DNA of 64,000 nucleotides from NCBI GenBank assembly GCA_907165275.2, contig OU015664.1:4612001-4676000 (forward strand), given 5' to 3'. The position numbers and the translations under genes were made by a program. The DNA comes from Zygaena filipendulae (lineage: Eukaryota > Arthropoda > Insecta > Lepidoptera > Zygaenidae). The notes beneath the pieces are model-generated. The model did no database searches and was not told where the DNA came from. It worked only from the letters and a program-made list of their open reading frames with translations. Shown one piece after another: positions 26,601-35,729 of the stretch; positions within the stretch are counted from its first letter, which is position 1, and every line of letters begins with the position of its first letter.

Positions 26601-27016
26601 CCATATCTCTAAATAACGAACGTATTTATCACCGTTTAAAAACAGGTTACGTGAGTTTTTTACGTTATAAAATATCACAAATTTATTTGAATAGTATTTT
26701 ACTTTACGTTGCAAGAACGTTACGTTGCGTATAACGCTACAGATTTGGTATGAAAAATGTTGTATTTAATCGGTTATGAAAAATTTAAGGTGAGTTTTAT
26801 TTTATATTAGCGACGCAGTTTGTCGGGTTTTTTATCATATTATAATTAAAACAGGTACGCTGGGCAGACATAGAAGAAGAAAGAGAGCGAGAGAAGTTGC
26901 GGGCGCTCGGGTTTGTTGTGGGTCAAACCGATTGGAAGCGCATGATGGATCCATCTATGGGCAAAAATGCCCTCACACAGACTAAATACATAGAGCGTGT
27001 AAATAAATTACAATAG
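14626..27016 (+). CDS. YLPM1: YLPM1/ZAP3-like nuclear protein (nine exons, complete)
   Basis: Homologue of YLP motif-containing protein 1 (ZAP3), a nuclear RNA- and PP1-associated protein. Exons: 14626-14823, 14929-16798, 17851-18525, 19273-19421, 19608-19796, 23859-24083, 24763-24817, 26060-26169 and 26855-27016. Phases match, giving 1210 aa. Residues 1-66 are Trp/Gln-rich (QQNWQQWAQWQQQYAQWQ). Exon 2 has a polyproline run, a short charged helix and Asn/Gln-rich repeats. Exon 3 begins ARDFIEPVHMFDYDHKS and has an Arg/Asp-rich, RS-like tract. The C-terminal P-loop domain has Walker A GPPGSGKS (915-922) and MSIDDYF. Later exons carry TSKWE, VRWADIEEE and GFVVGQTDW, the YLPM1 C-terminal marks. 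The 14626 ATG (CAAAATG) fits better than the in-frame ATG at 14569. The least certain junction is exon 7: the acceptor at 24762 keeps the frame, while a stronger-looking one at 24715 gives a stop. Function is inferred from homology. Confidence 0.88.
15519..15790 (+). repeat. Three in-frame repeats in YLPM1 exon 2
   Basis: The motif PKQ-x(1-3)-YNINKP-x(2)-Y occurs three times at about 30-residue spacing, separated by Pro/Leu-rich linkers containing PPLL or PSLL. It is a coding minisatellite-like duplication inside the disordered region. Confidence 0.7.
16870..17400 (+). repeat. Dispersed repeat with (TGTC)n in YLPM1 intron 2
   Basis: AACGGAACCCTTATTA, a (TGTC)5-6 tract at about 16919-16944 and CTCGTTGGGCGAGTCTGACT near 17250 are hallmarks of a common lepidopteran interspersed repeat. 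A related, rearranged copy lies at 55020-55570. The small ORFs here are not genes. Confidence 0.45.
17455..17813 (-). mobile_element. tRNA-derived SINE with 7-bp target duplication
   Basis: In minus orientation a tRNA-like head lies at the right end, with box B (GGATTTGAACC, 17747-17757; GGTTCAAATCC on the minus strand). The body contains CACCTGATGGTAAGTGATTACC and GGAATGGGGATGGGAA. The A-tail is the T-run at 17455-17476. TATTTGT flanks both sides (17448-17454 and 17814-17820). It lies in YLPM1 intron 2, antisense to the gene. A fragment of the same family is at 52965-53060. Confidence 0.75.
18808..18930 (-). mobile_element. Non-LTR retroelement 3' end fragment
   Basis: Read on the minus strand it has CTCTGTACTATCTGAAGG, GAGAATGCCACTGTGG, ATCCGCCTTTTACACC and a tail TTTAAATAAAGAAATTATTATT. 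The same 3' sequence occurs on the plus strand at 25590-25680. Only the tail end is present, typical of 5'-truncated LINE copies. Confidence 0.5.
19845..20005 (-). mobile_element. Lep1-like remnant in YLPM1 intron 5
   Basis: ATCCATTCAATAGTTTTTGCGTGAAAGAG and TTCGCGTTTATAATAGTA words match the minus-strand copy at 50690-50767. The GC-rich end is missing. Confidence 0.4.
20281..22358 (-). mobile_element. RTE-type LINE, 5'-truncated and frameshifted
   Basis: It lies in YLPM1 intron 5, antisense. The reverse transcriptase reads from about 22358 down to 20399. The upstream frame (to 21768) ends in NNKTPGPD and the downstream frame (21883-20399) resumes with IITNEIM, so a small indel at about 21830-21845 breaks the protein. 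Downstream motifs are intact: YRPLSMMSNVYKVLAKI, GFRSGYSTIDH, AFVDYHKAFDS, GVRQGDPLSPKLF, the catalytic LRFADDIVL, and the C-terminal GCQTWATTQ and WRWAGYMLR blocks typical of RTE-like elements. The N-terminal endonuclease is missing. The 3' end has AATAAAGGC followed by (ATT)n. The copy cannot move on its own. Confidence 0.8.
20399..21883 (-). pseudogene. Reverse transcriptase ORF of the RTE-type LINE
   Basis: This is a 494-codon open stretch holding most of the RT domain and the C-terminal domain, with FADD near residues 237-240. Its Met is not the true start: the protein continues upstream in another frame (21768-22358), separated by a frameshift, and the endonuclease domain is absent. This open frame inside the YLPM1 intron is therefore a retroelement relic, not a host gene. 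Confidence 0.8.
23122..23358. mobile_element. Palindromic PIF/Harbinger-like MITE, copy 1
   Basis: It is a 237-bp near-perfect palindrome starting CCGCCGCACTCAGAGTCGAC and ending with the reverse complement of that sequence, flanked by TTA on both sides (23119-23121, 23359-23361). Two further 237-bp copies lie at 38581 and 46253, also flanked by TWA. A three-base TWA duplication is the mark of PIF/Harbinger. This copy is in YLPM1 intron 5. Confidence 0.8.
24190..24294. mobile_element. Short TIR element, GTACAGTC ends
   Basis: It begins GTACAGTCGGCGTCAAAAA and ends GCTGCTGACTGTAC, flanked by TCGAC at 24185-24189 and 24295-24299. At 105 bp it is non-autonomous and its superfamily is uncertain. 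It lies in YLPM1 intron 6. Confidence 0.45.
25322..25515. mobile_element. TIR element with CCCCCCTAGCC ends
   Basis: CCCCCCTAGCCAAGTTGA at the left end is repeated inverted as TCAACTTGGCTAGGGGGG at the right, 194 bp in total. Internal words near 25372 and 25466 also pair. No convincing target duplication was seen. It lies in YLPM1 intron 7. Confidence 0.5.
25585..25680 (+). mobile_element. Non-LTR retroelement 3' end, split by a MITE
   Basis: CTCTGTACTATCTGAAGG, GCCACTGTGGCATTAAGTCCG and the tail ATGTTTAAAT match the minus-strand fragment at 18808-18930. The tail continues as GTTTAAATAAATAAATAAA at 26019-26040, after a 338-bp insertion. Confidence 0.55.
25681..26018. mobile_element. hAT-like MITE with 8-bp TSD
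   Basis: The ends are CAGGGATGTTG and CAACATCCCTG, and the exact 8-bp duplication GTTTAAAT lies at 25673-25680 and 26019-26026. Subterminal GCGGATG repeats occur near both ends, as is usual for hAT elements. At 338 bp it has no transposase. It is inserted in the tail of a retroelement fragment, in YLPM1 intron 7 just before exon 8. Confidence 0.8.
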
Positions 27017-27685
27017 TCTATTATAAATTCAGCATTATTTCTTAGGGTATCATTGTAGTAATAATATTAGAGTACCTAGTATATACAAGGTGTTAGGTTA
27101 AACGAGCGACTTATTGAAAGGGGGGATTCCGTATTCGATTCTCGTCCCAAATATCTGAAAGGTCATTCACTCGTGTAATCCCGGGTACTTCTGTGATTTA
27201 TCTTTTTTTTAGGTATATTTTTGTTGGTGGCATGTTAGCATGATTATCGTGGGTTTGAATGTGTCCCTCGTTTAACCTAAAATTATAGGGTGATAATAAT
27301 CTAATAAATATAAAAAAAACACACACACATTTATTTGATCAGACACTAATATTCCTGAAGTGTTTAAAGCGGCAATTGTAGTAATAAAATTTATAGTCGT
27401 TAGACTGGAAGGCGAAACTTTAAAGCACATAGTTCGGCTCACTAGAAATTGATCCCGGAATTTATTGATTGGATCCGAATGGAGTGACATGATGACCACC
27501 GCACCTTTTGCGGCCGTCATAGAATATGGAGTAGTACAATGCCTCTAGAAGTCTAGAGTCTAGACTATGCTAGTCTAAGCTATTTAAACTTAAACTTCAT
27601 TCTTTAAGAACTTGTTTGCCGTGGAAAAAGTTCTTTTTTACTATTGTAACATAACTTTGATCGTATTACAAATTCATTTTGTTAA
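27017..27685. other. Intergenic DNA after YLPM1
   Basis: AT-rich 3' flank. A (AC)n-like tract lies at 27319-27330. No gene or intact repeat recognised. Confidence 0.3.
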
Positions 27686-27879
27686 GGGGCTCCATCGGGC
27701 CACACTTCGCTAAAAAATATTATTATTATTACCTATTTAGCGAATGGTGAAATACCCATATCTTCTAAGATATTACGTTTAACAAAATTCGACGGAGGGT
27801 ACATTTTTGCAGCACTTGACAGCCAAAGGGAGATATGAAAACCGACATAAGTGGCTGTATTTGACCGGATGGAGCCCTC
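27686..27879. mobile_element. TTAA-flanked MITE
   Basis: GGGGCTCCATCGGG and its imperfect reverse complement CCGGATGGAGCCCTC sit at the ends, with TTAA at 27682-27685 and 27880-27883. TTAA duplication is the piggyBac pattern, although the end sequence differs from the usual CCY...RGG. The element is 194 bp and non-coding. Confidence 0.5.
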
Positions 27880-28789
27880 TTAAGGTTTCCTGTATTAGAT
27901 CTCTTATAGGACGTCTGGAGAATAGTGTTGCAAGATCTATTTATATTCTATAGGCATATGCATTAAGCATCTGGCGCTGTAGGATATATATTGTATGTGT
28001 GTGCGCTGTGGGGTATACGGTCAATATGATAAATGCGTTAATTATTAATAATCAACGGGAATATTAATAACCACCAACGAAGCCGGTAAAAGTGTTTATT
28101 GTTTCACATTTTCTTAGCTATGATACTGGTCAGATAGCCACAAAGCTTTTTTTCACTATTACCAAGCCCGGTAACACCTTCCAAAATATGAACCGATTCA
28201 AGTACTTTCCCACAAATACGGCCGGCTTGTATGTACATATTGTGTTATGCGTGGCTTTGTGTCTGTCAGTTGTCAGTGACTAATTGTCATATGTAGATTC
28301 TACATGAAGTATCAAACTTTCCACAGTTTTTACCAAGGTCATTTTCGCGGGCTATGAGGAGGCATGAAATTGGTGGGAGGCGGAGACTGGCGCTTCTTTG
28401 TATAATCTCTATTCTTTGCTATTACCCGCGTTCTTGGTGATTATGATTAACTTCCGGAAATTATTCATAATTAACGCGTGATATAATATGCACTAAACGC
28501 ATTTTTAATTATTGTAGATATTTTTATTGTCAGTGACAAAAAATTAACTATGCTTAAGAATTTCTATTTGATAGGGACGTTTTTGTGACAGTCAGTGTAT
28601 CGATATGAATATTAAACTGTCACACATGTATATTATTATATAATAATTATATTTGCCCACCAACTGTCCCCCGTGGATTCAACTACGTTTTCGGTATTTA
28701 CTTTAATCGTTTAAATCGTTAAGTAGTTACCTACACGATTACTAGGCGCATCAAAATATAAGATGTGGTAAAAATAGCTGCAAATATTT

Positions 28790-29150
28790 ACAGGGTGGAA
28801 AGTATACATTATAAATATAAAAAAAAGATAACATTTTTTTTTTAAAATAAATCAATCAAAAAGAAGACCCATGAAGGCGCTCTCCGCTCAATTGCTTTAC
28901 ACACACATCTCCACGCGCCGGTATCTTAAGATCGATGACCTTGATCGAGCTGACCAACTGATGCATTGCTCGCTGTGTGCGTGGCGCGTGCCTTGTATAC
29001 TATTAGTGAGTTAAGTGTATTTGAACCTTGTGAATGTATTTGTAATGTTTTTCATTGAATTTATTTTACACATATTCTGAAAAACTACAGAACTTAAAAT
29101 ATTAATTTTTCGCTTATCCTGTTTGTTATAACGTATACTTTCAGCCCTGT
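28790..29150. mobile_element. TIR element with ACAGGG ends and 8-bp TSD
   Basis: ACAGGGTGGAAAGTATAC at the left pairs with GTATACTTTCAGCCCTGT at the right. AAATATTT flanks both sides (28782-28789, 29151-29158). An 8-bp duplication and CAGGG-type ends suggest hAT. Because AAATATTT is its own reverse complement, it could instead be part of the terminal repeat. Confidence 0.6.
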
Positions 29151-29431
29151 AAATATTTACAAGTAGTTTTACCCTATTTTATATATTTTTAGTTTATTAA
29201 AGTACCCTGACTGTCCCAAGAAGTTTTAAAATCATTCGACGTAAGATTTTAGTAAATAAATAAGTTTAGAATTAGTTGCTGGATTTTATTTTCCCTCAAC
29301 CAATCTTAAAAAATTTAATTTAAACTTCGTAAACTCAAAAACTTGAAAAAATTTGGGGGAAGATTTAAAAACTTTGCCGTCAAATTAAAAAACCCCTAAA
29401 TACTCAAAACAATTATACTACTGATAGATAT

Positions 29432-29437
29432 TTTATT
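29432..29437 (-). terminator. Polyadenylation signal of the 157-aa gene
   Basis: TTTATT on the plus strand is AATAAA on the minus strand, 28 bases beyond the stop codon at 29465. Confidence 0.5.
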
Positions 29438-29464
29438 TGAAACAATTTTTCTTTACATAAAAAT

Positions 29465-32101
29465 TCAATAATTTGAAAAAATGTTCTTGTATTTCTCCGC
29501 GCCCATTTTCGGTACGTGCTCGGCAGTATTTATTCTCGCCAGCGTGTCCGAATCGCCATCCAAAGGGTAATAATTATTATTATTGTTTACGGTTTTGCGT
29601 ATGTCTTTTGCGACAGTATTTTTGTTGGAGCTCTCTTTGATGGGGCTCGGCGTAATTGACTCCACGTTATCGGTCTGCGTGACTCCTGATTTGTCAACTT
29701 TGTTAATTCTCGATATGTCTTGGTCGCCGTCCCTTTTCGCTGTCATAATCATGACGGGAGGGTTCGACATGGATGTCATCTGGTCCTTTAAACTTGACTG
29801 AAGAATATGTAAGAAGAACAAGAACGCGAGCAATGTGAGTGCCGACATAGCTGCGTTGCTTTTCTTCCCTCCACCATGGCTATAAAAAAAACGAAATATG
29901 TATAGTATGAAAATGCGATAACCTTACTAACTTCGGTAATCCCTAAGGATCTCTTTTTGTATTGAAAAAAAAAATAGTATTCTTTATATTGGCGTGCGAC
30001 TAGGGCATGCACCCGGTTTTACCCGGTTCTGAAATACCCGGGTATAACCGGTTCCACCGAGGTTTACGCAGAACCGGTTCTGTAGAAGAGTACCCGGTTC
30101 TTTAAAAACATTGAATTTTCTTCATTTTGCATTGATAACGTTCAAATCAAGCGGAGTCAGTCGAGTTTGCGCTAATGCACGAGCTGGCACGCGTAAGTAA
30201 TACTGCATAGATTCGTCCGCCCGCTTGCGTCGTCTGCCCCCCGTGTACCCCTCTGTTTATGCCCGCCGGGGCTCTAACTAAGAGTCTAATAAAGATTAAA
30301 AAATATATAAAGAACATCTTAGCCTCATTGTAAAAAATACTAAAAGTCTGATTTTATATTTTAGTTCCTTTTTTTTTCCTGTTGATAATGATAGCAATTA
30401 CTTATCTAGAGTGGCCAAATAAATGTTAATTTGATATAATTTACCAAGCGTTTTTATTTCAAACCAGGTAAAAACGTATCCTTAGTTTCTCTGTGATGTA
30501 TCTGATCATTATAACTTACTTTTTTCAGTCGGGACCGGGTGGAACCGGGTTACCCGATTCCGACTGCTCCCAGAACCGGGTATCAAAAATCTGGAACTGT
30601 GACCGGTTCTGCATGCCCTACGTGGGACTAATATAAAATCTTAAGGTTCCCTATGTTCGCATATTATGTGAAAAAGTTAAAAAAGGAGTTATAAAAAGAA
30701 GAAATTATCGATAAATAAGTACAAAAACATCGACTTTATTCATAACAAAAATGATAAGGGTAAGATAGAACAACTTAGGGCCTATGCACACCACGTTTTT
30801 TAAACGCGCCGTCGACACGCGTTTGTAGCGATACAGATGCGATACGAACGCGAGTCAGACGCAGCATGTAGACCTTTGTGGGATAAAAGCGCGTTTCAGA
30901 GACGCGCGTCGACGGCTCTTAAAATTGCCGACAGAAATAACGATATCGAAAATCTGATGAAGCAAAAAGTGTCATGGACCTGTATCGTTTCGGTTTGGCT
31001 ATTCCCTTTGTGATTGACCTTGTATATTTTTATTGCGTACTCACTGTTTTGAAGATGCAATCACGTAATGATCCGAATGCCCGTGCCCGTGGTCGTGGTC
31101 GTGGTCATGGTCGTGCCCATGCCCGTGGTCGTGGTCGTGGTCGTGCCCGTGGACGTGGTCGTGCCCGTGGTCGTGGTCGTGCGCATATTCATGGCCGTAG
31201 TCGTGCGCATATTCGTGGCCGTGCCCGTGAGGATCGTACGAGGAGTACAGATGCTGGTCGTGCCCAGGCGCCGAATAATCCGAGTACCTTGGACAGTTCA
31301 AATGTGTCCGCAAACGAATTTCCAACGTTTAAATTTCCAAAGTTGAATGGTAAAGAGTGTTCTATAGATATAAAGTCCTATTATACAATAGGACGATTGG
31401 TTTACCAAAATTTTTTCAAAATTAGATTTAATAAAAACTTATTACTTTTGATCACAAGAACAAATAAAATATAGTATTAAGTACGTCCTATAATAATATT
31501 ATGTTTATTTACGGACGTCTACTTCGTCAAACTAGGCGCTCTAGCTAAAAAGAAATCCTCCTAAAATATTTCATTGCCGGGAAATGTGTGAGATCAACAA
31601 CAAGTTAAAAGTTTAAGTATTGCGGAAATATTTTCAAAAATACGCTATTTATGGTACTCTATATTTTACAATTTCTGTCCGTCGACAAAGGTATGTTTTA
31701 GTAAGTGGAGGTTATGTTTTAAAGTGTATGAAATTTTTTCGGGTAAAATATTTAGATTTATAAGAGGCATTTCGTAATCATAAAATAGAATGATTGTTTA
31801 TTATTCATCGTTAAATATAGAATTAATTTTTACGCCTTTTTCTTAATTTTCTCAAGTTATTTGGATACTTTATTATTATTTGGATACTTGCGTGCCTCAA
31901 ATGAGCGTTTTAAATAACATAATTCAGAAAGAATAACAATGACTACTTACAGTTTTTTTTAATGCAAATATCTTCATTTTAGTAGTTTTGTGTCACTAAC
32001 TTTAAAGGTGCATATTGAATAAAATTATTTTAAGCTGCTTACCTATCAGTCAATTGTTTTGTTCCTATTCCCATTTGCGACAGCACGTTACCCAGCGTCA
32101 T
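29465..32101 (-). CDS. Unrecognised 157-aa single-pass membrane protein
   Basis: Two exons on the minus strand, 32101-32043 and 29879-29465, join in phase (59 + 415 nt) at GT/AG sites, giving 157 aa. Residues 1-20 are short and polar, followed by [10 protein letters not shown] and a hydrophobic stretch [17 protein letters not shown] (about 31-47), then SSLKDQM and NPPVMIM. The rest is polar with an Asn run and no Cys. There is no N-terminal signal peptide, so the hydrophobic segment is an internal anchor with Lys before it. The hydrophobic block resembles that of the 215-aa gene at 62.2 kb. A TATA/Inr pair lies about 260-280 nt upstream. The exon-2-only reading, starting at the Met inside the membrane segment, loses the N-terminal block and is less likely. 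The intron holds a hAT-like MITE and an Arg/Gly hexamer repeat. Confidence 0.65.
30001..30620. mobile_element. hAT-like element with TAGGGCATGCA ends
   Basis: It begins TAGGGCATGCA and ends TGCATGCCCTA. The flanks CGTGCGAC (29993-30000) and CGTGGGAC (30621-30628) are an 8-bp duplication with one mismatch. Subterminal ACCCGGTT/AACCGGGT words are repeated many times near both ends. At 620 bp it is non-autonomous. It lies in the intron of the 157-aa gene. Confidence 0.75.
30780..30960. repeat. GC-rich dispersed repeat
   Basis: GGGCCTATGCACACCACGTTTT and alternating CGCG-containing words (GCCGTCGACACGCG, GACGCGCGTCGACGGC) form inverted pairs. It probably belongs to an interspersed family, but its boundaries are unclear. 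Confidence 0.35.
31074..31230 (+). repeat. CGTGGT/CGTGCC hexamer array, open in several frames
   Basis: About 25 copies of CGTGGT, CGTGCC and variants run in register. On the plus strand they encode an (Arg-Gly/Arg-Ala)n stretch within an open frame 30974-31474; the opposite strand gives His/Asp/Gly repeats. The open frames follow from the 6-bp period. No splice partner or homologous domain was found, and the sequence lies antisense in an intron, so I do not call a gene. A fragment of an RG-rich protein remains possible. Confidence 0.45.
31330..32040. other. Remaining intron of the 157-aa gene
   Basis: AT-rich with no repeat or coding signal that I recognise. The donor side is at 32042-32041 on the minus strand. 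Confidence 0.35.
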
Positions 32102-32354
32102 GTTGTAAGTCCGTATTTGTAAAGCGCGTCACTCCGTACCAATGTCAAGGGTTGACTGACGTGAGCGCCTACTTGGCGTCGTATATGCACGTTGCACGCG
32201 CATCCATTCGTCATATACGCTCTAGTTCCCTGATGTGACATGCTCGGAAACTGTGATACATTTTTGTAGCGGCATTTTTACTTGACAATTTTCTGTTGCT
32301 CTACATTGTAAGGTCACGATAAAAGCTAACGTGATTTGGTTAGCGAGTTGGATA

Positions 32355-32386
32355 CACTGTTCTTTCTTGAAGTTTTTATATATATA
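32355..32386 (-). promoter_or_regulatory. Putative TATA-Inr promoter of the 157-aa gene
   Basis: On the minus strand TATATATAAAAA (about 32384-32373) is followed 24-28 nt later by AACAGTGT, an insect initiator-like CAGT with +1 near 32358. This puts a 257-nt leader before the ATG at 32101. Spacing is slightly short, so the call is tentative. Confidence 0.35.
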
Positions 32387-32456
32387 AATAATTTGTTAAA
32401 TACTTTTTACGGTTCCAACAGCACCCTTCGGAATGTTATTCTGTACGGTTCTGTAC

Positions 32457-32618
32457 CACCTACTTGAAGTTGAAGGTTTCACCTACTTGAAGTTGAAGGT
32501 TTCACCTACTTGAAGTTGAAGGTTTCACCTACTTGAAGTTGAAGGTTTCACCTACTTGAAGTTGAAGGTTTCACCTACTTGAAGTTGAAGGTTTCACCTA
32601 CTTGAAGTTCGGGGTTTC
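32457..32618. repeat. 23-bp minisatellite, about 7 copies
   Basis: The unit CACCTACTTGAAGTTGAAGG plus TTT repeats at exact 23-bp spacing (TACTT at 32461, 32484, 32507, 32530, 32553, 32576, 32599). The first six copies are identical; the seventh diverges to TTCGGGG. It lies about 70-230 bp upstream of the putative promoter of the 157-aa gene. Confidence 0.9.
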
Positions 32619-32619
32619 C

Positions 32620-33405
32620 TTTGGGACTTCTATGTGAAGATCGCACCAAAATCCATTTGCGTAGTTTAAAATAACTAAGAGCAAAAAGACGGGGATAGCG
32701 ACTTTTTTAAAAACTATAATATGATCAAATTATTGAAAAAATAAAATAAAAATATTATAATGATATTTTTTATTCTATCACAAACACACAAGGACGTCCT
32801 CAATCATACAAAATCACACATAAAAATGTACACATATTACTAACTTATATTTGGATGATATAAATTTATATCATACAGCAATAAAGAAATTCTTACATCA
32901 GTCGTTAATTGTTGGAAACATGACTAAATGGATTATTTTTGCCAAATTGACGCCAATTTTTTTTACAAAAATTAATTTGAATTTATAGACGTTCCTTGAA
33001 TGGAAAGTATCCGTTTGGTTTGATTAATTTACAACGGCTATTTCTTATTAACTAGAATAATTTAAATAAATAAATAATTTAATTAGTACAAGCTACACAC
33101 TGAAGTTTCAATCTGCGCGATGCACGATGGGATAAAGTTTTGAGCATATCGTCCGATTCAAAAAGTTATACCTACCTAACGCACAATACTAAAACTCCAG
33201 ATAATTTACGAATTTACATTCAGAAGTTTGACTATCACATAAACAGAATTTTGAATGTTTTTTGTTTGTTTTTTGTTTTCTTTACAAACCAGCAACTCTA
33301 AGTTATGACTAAATAATTAAAAAAAAAAACTTTTTTACGAGTATAACATTGGTCGGTCATCGCTACACATTTATGGAATAATTTGGCAGGTTACTGTGAT
33401 ACTTC
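32620..33405. other. Intergenic / 3' flank of the 319-aa gene
   Basis: AT-rich; contains the 3'UTR of the minus-strand 319-aa gene. No coding frame and no clear element was seen. Confidence 0.35.
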
Positions 33406-35710
33406 TCATACTTCATTGCATTGGAGGTACATTTGACGGCAGTCGATACCGGAACGTCCTCGGCGACCCGCTTCATAGAACTGTTCGAAAGTGCCGCCAG
33501 ATTGTCTTTCCAATACAAAACTGGCTGCGTAACTGTTGAAACGGAATTTATTTTTAATTAATTTATATTTAGAGAGTTAAAATTCGAATTACAGTGATTT
33601 GACCAATGGAAACCAGAAAAGGATGTTTTAACTCACGTTCCAAGTTGACAGAAGACGCTCTTGGGACCGATGTCATTGGAACACTCGTTGTTGGCATCAC
33701 ACACGTATTTCTGCAGGCACTTGTCATCATTGGTGCCAAATGACCTGACGTAAGTCTTCATCATGGCAATACCGGCGAGAGCAGCGTCGCTGACTGAGTC
33801 CTTACGCCCCAAAGATCGAGCAGCCAGCGACCGGTGCGAGAACGAAGTCTTGAGTGCATCCAAAAGATTCATGACTATATTGATGAACTGCAAACAGAAA
33901 ACGATACATATTTAAAAACAGTAGAGCACACACTCCAAAGACAGCAATGTATGCAGCTGAAACAAGCAAAGGCTAATGTTACCTGATTATTTTTACTTAA
34001 TTTCTATGATATAATAATGACATAAAAGGAAAAGGAAGGATCGCTCGCGTACCTCTCCAGCTTGTTTTGCCATGGAAGAGATCTGGTCAGGGTCTTTTGC
34101 ACCGAGCACCGTCGACAGTACCGCAGCTAATATACCCTGAAGCAAGCGAGAAGCAACACCGTGTCCGTAACCAGTATTTATATCTATTTACACACCCAGA
34201 ATAGAAATACCTCAAGAAAGTACGAGCACAACGTTATTAGAATTAAAATTGACTAGTTTGTTTTGCTAAATAACAGCTGATATTATTAGCGATGTGACGT
34301 GTTCTTAGAGGTAGTCCCAAAATGGCAGAAATATCTTCGCCGTTATTTATGAACTATAATCTCTATTTAGGTAAAGTATAACTACGTATTGGACAAAAAG
34401 GCAAGTTGTGTGGTTAAAGTTGCAAGGTGCTAAAGTTAAAAAAATGTCTTTTCATGATGAAATCTACATAAGGATGTTAGTGGATGAGTTATTCTAGATT
34501 CTAGATATTGATAAGTTCTATCGCTCTTTGTACAGTTTTATTTTGATCGGTATCAATGTAATTTCTATGAATAATACATATTTACGTGATATTAAATGGT
34601 TGTATGGGAATACTGACCTGCATGGGTGAAGACCCGTTGTCTACTTTATCGATGCCTTCGTTGGAAGCACCTCCTCCGAGGATGGCTGTTAATATCCTGA
34701 GACCCATTGAGAAAAGATTGGCCCAGGGGGATGGCGCAGCCGCCTCCGTGTCCAGGTTGTCACTTTTGTTCACGCCAGAGCCGCCCGGGTTGAAAATCAT
34801 TTGCATGATCATACCTGGAATTAATGACTTTGTCTCTACATAATTGTAGAGGCAAAGCTTTCTAAGTGTCCTTATACGTAATCTTAAAAAGCTTTGCCTT
34901 CGTTTCAATCGTAGATTTTATTATTACCAAGAAACGTAGACGTATAAAAAATACAGTTCGGGCTAACCCGCAATTTTTTACTCTCGTGGTTAGTCAGTTC
35001 AGGTTCAGACTTAGGCAACCTAAAGGTAAATACGTAGAATTCGTTTAGTTACGTAACCGAGAATTCCGAATAAAAAATTTGGACGTATGCGAGTATGTAA
35101 GTATGTCGATTTAATTTCCGTCTCACCAAGTATGTTTGACCATGAAAAGCCGCCCTCAGATAAAGAGTTTGTCTGGATATCTTCGTCGATGTCATCCAGG
35201 GCTACTTTCTTTAAAGCGTTGGGTTTCTCGGCGAACTTGCGTTCTTGGGCGATCTGACTGTGTTGTGGCAAGGGCAATGAACTGCTGTAGTATTGTGGAT
35301 TCTGTGTTCGCACGTTACTCGTTACCTGAAACAGTTTTAAAATAGTAAGATAAGTTTGCGGCTCTCTGAAAAACGCATAACTTAAAATCTACTGGGACTG
35401 AGTTTTTGAGACATTATCTCTTCGTTTTTGGGAAGTTGATCATCGCATCTTAATTTCTTGACGCCACAAACAATATTTTAGCTTTAGTACATTGCGGTCA
35501 ACAGTACAAATGATACAACCTTGTCTCCCTCTTCCCTCGGGTTTTGTTATAACCATAACCACAGCAGCTGGTAGAAAGTAGCAAACAAAGTAGAGTACGT
35601 AAACTCACCTGTGACACTAAAGGTATTTGCTGCGGGTAGGCGACCGTGTGAAGAACAGCTGTTGAGCTGATCAGGGCGAGGAGCGCCCAGCCTGCCACTT
35701 TGTGATGCAT
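33406..35710 (-). CDS. Unrecognised secreted 319-aa protein with C-terminal Cys motif
   Basis: Six coding exons on the minus strand (35710-35609, 35325-35127, 34814-34618, 34136-34053, 33887-33637, 33532-33406) join in phase to 960 nt. Residues 1-24 form a signal peptide (hydrophobic core WALLALISSTAVL, then HTVAYPQQ). The middle is Gly/Ala-rich and hydrophobic (GILAAVLSTVLGAKDPDQIS, then an Ile/Val/Leu-rich helix). The C-terminus has six Cys, including CLQKYVC and, 51 residues later, CRQMYLQC. The 267-aa protein at 58.7-60.6 kb has the same signature, so the two are probably paralogues. Secreted or extracellular-matrix location is inferred. The first coding exon has an acceptor just before the ATG (GACAG/GATG), so a non-coding first exon is expected upstream; one candidate is at 47.2 kb. 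The family is not known to me. Confidence 0.8.
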
Positions 35711-35729
35711 CCTGTCAACAATCAAATGG

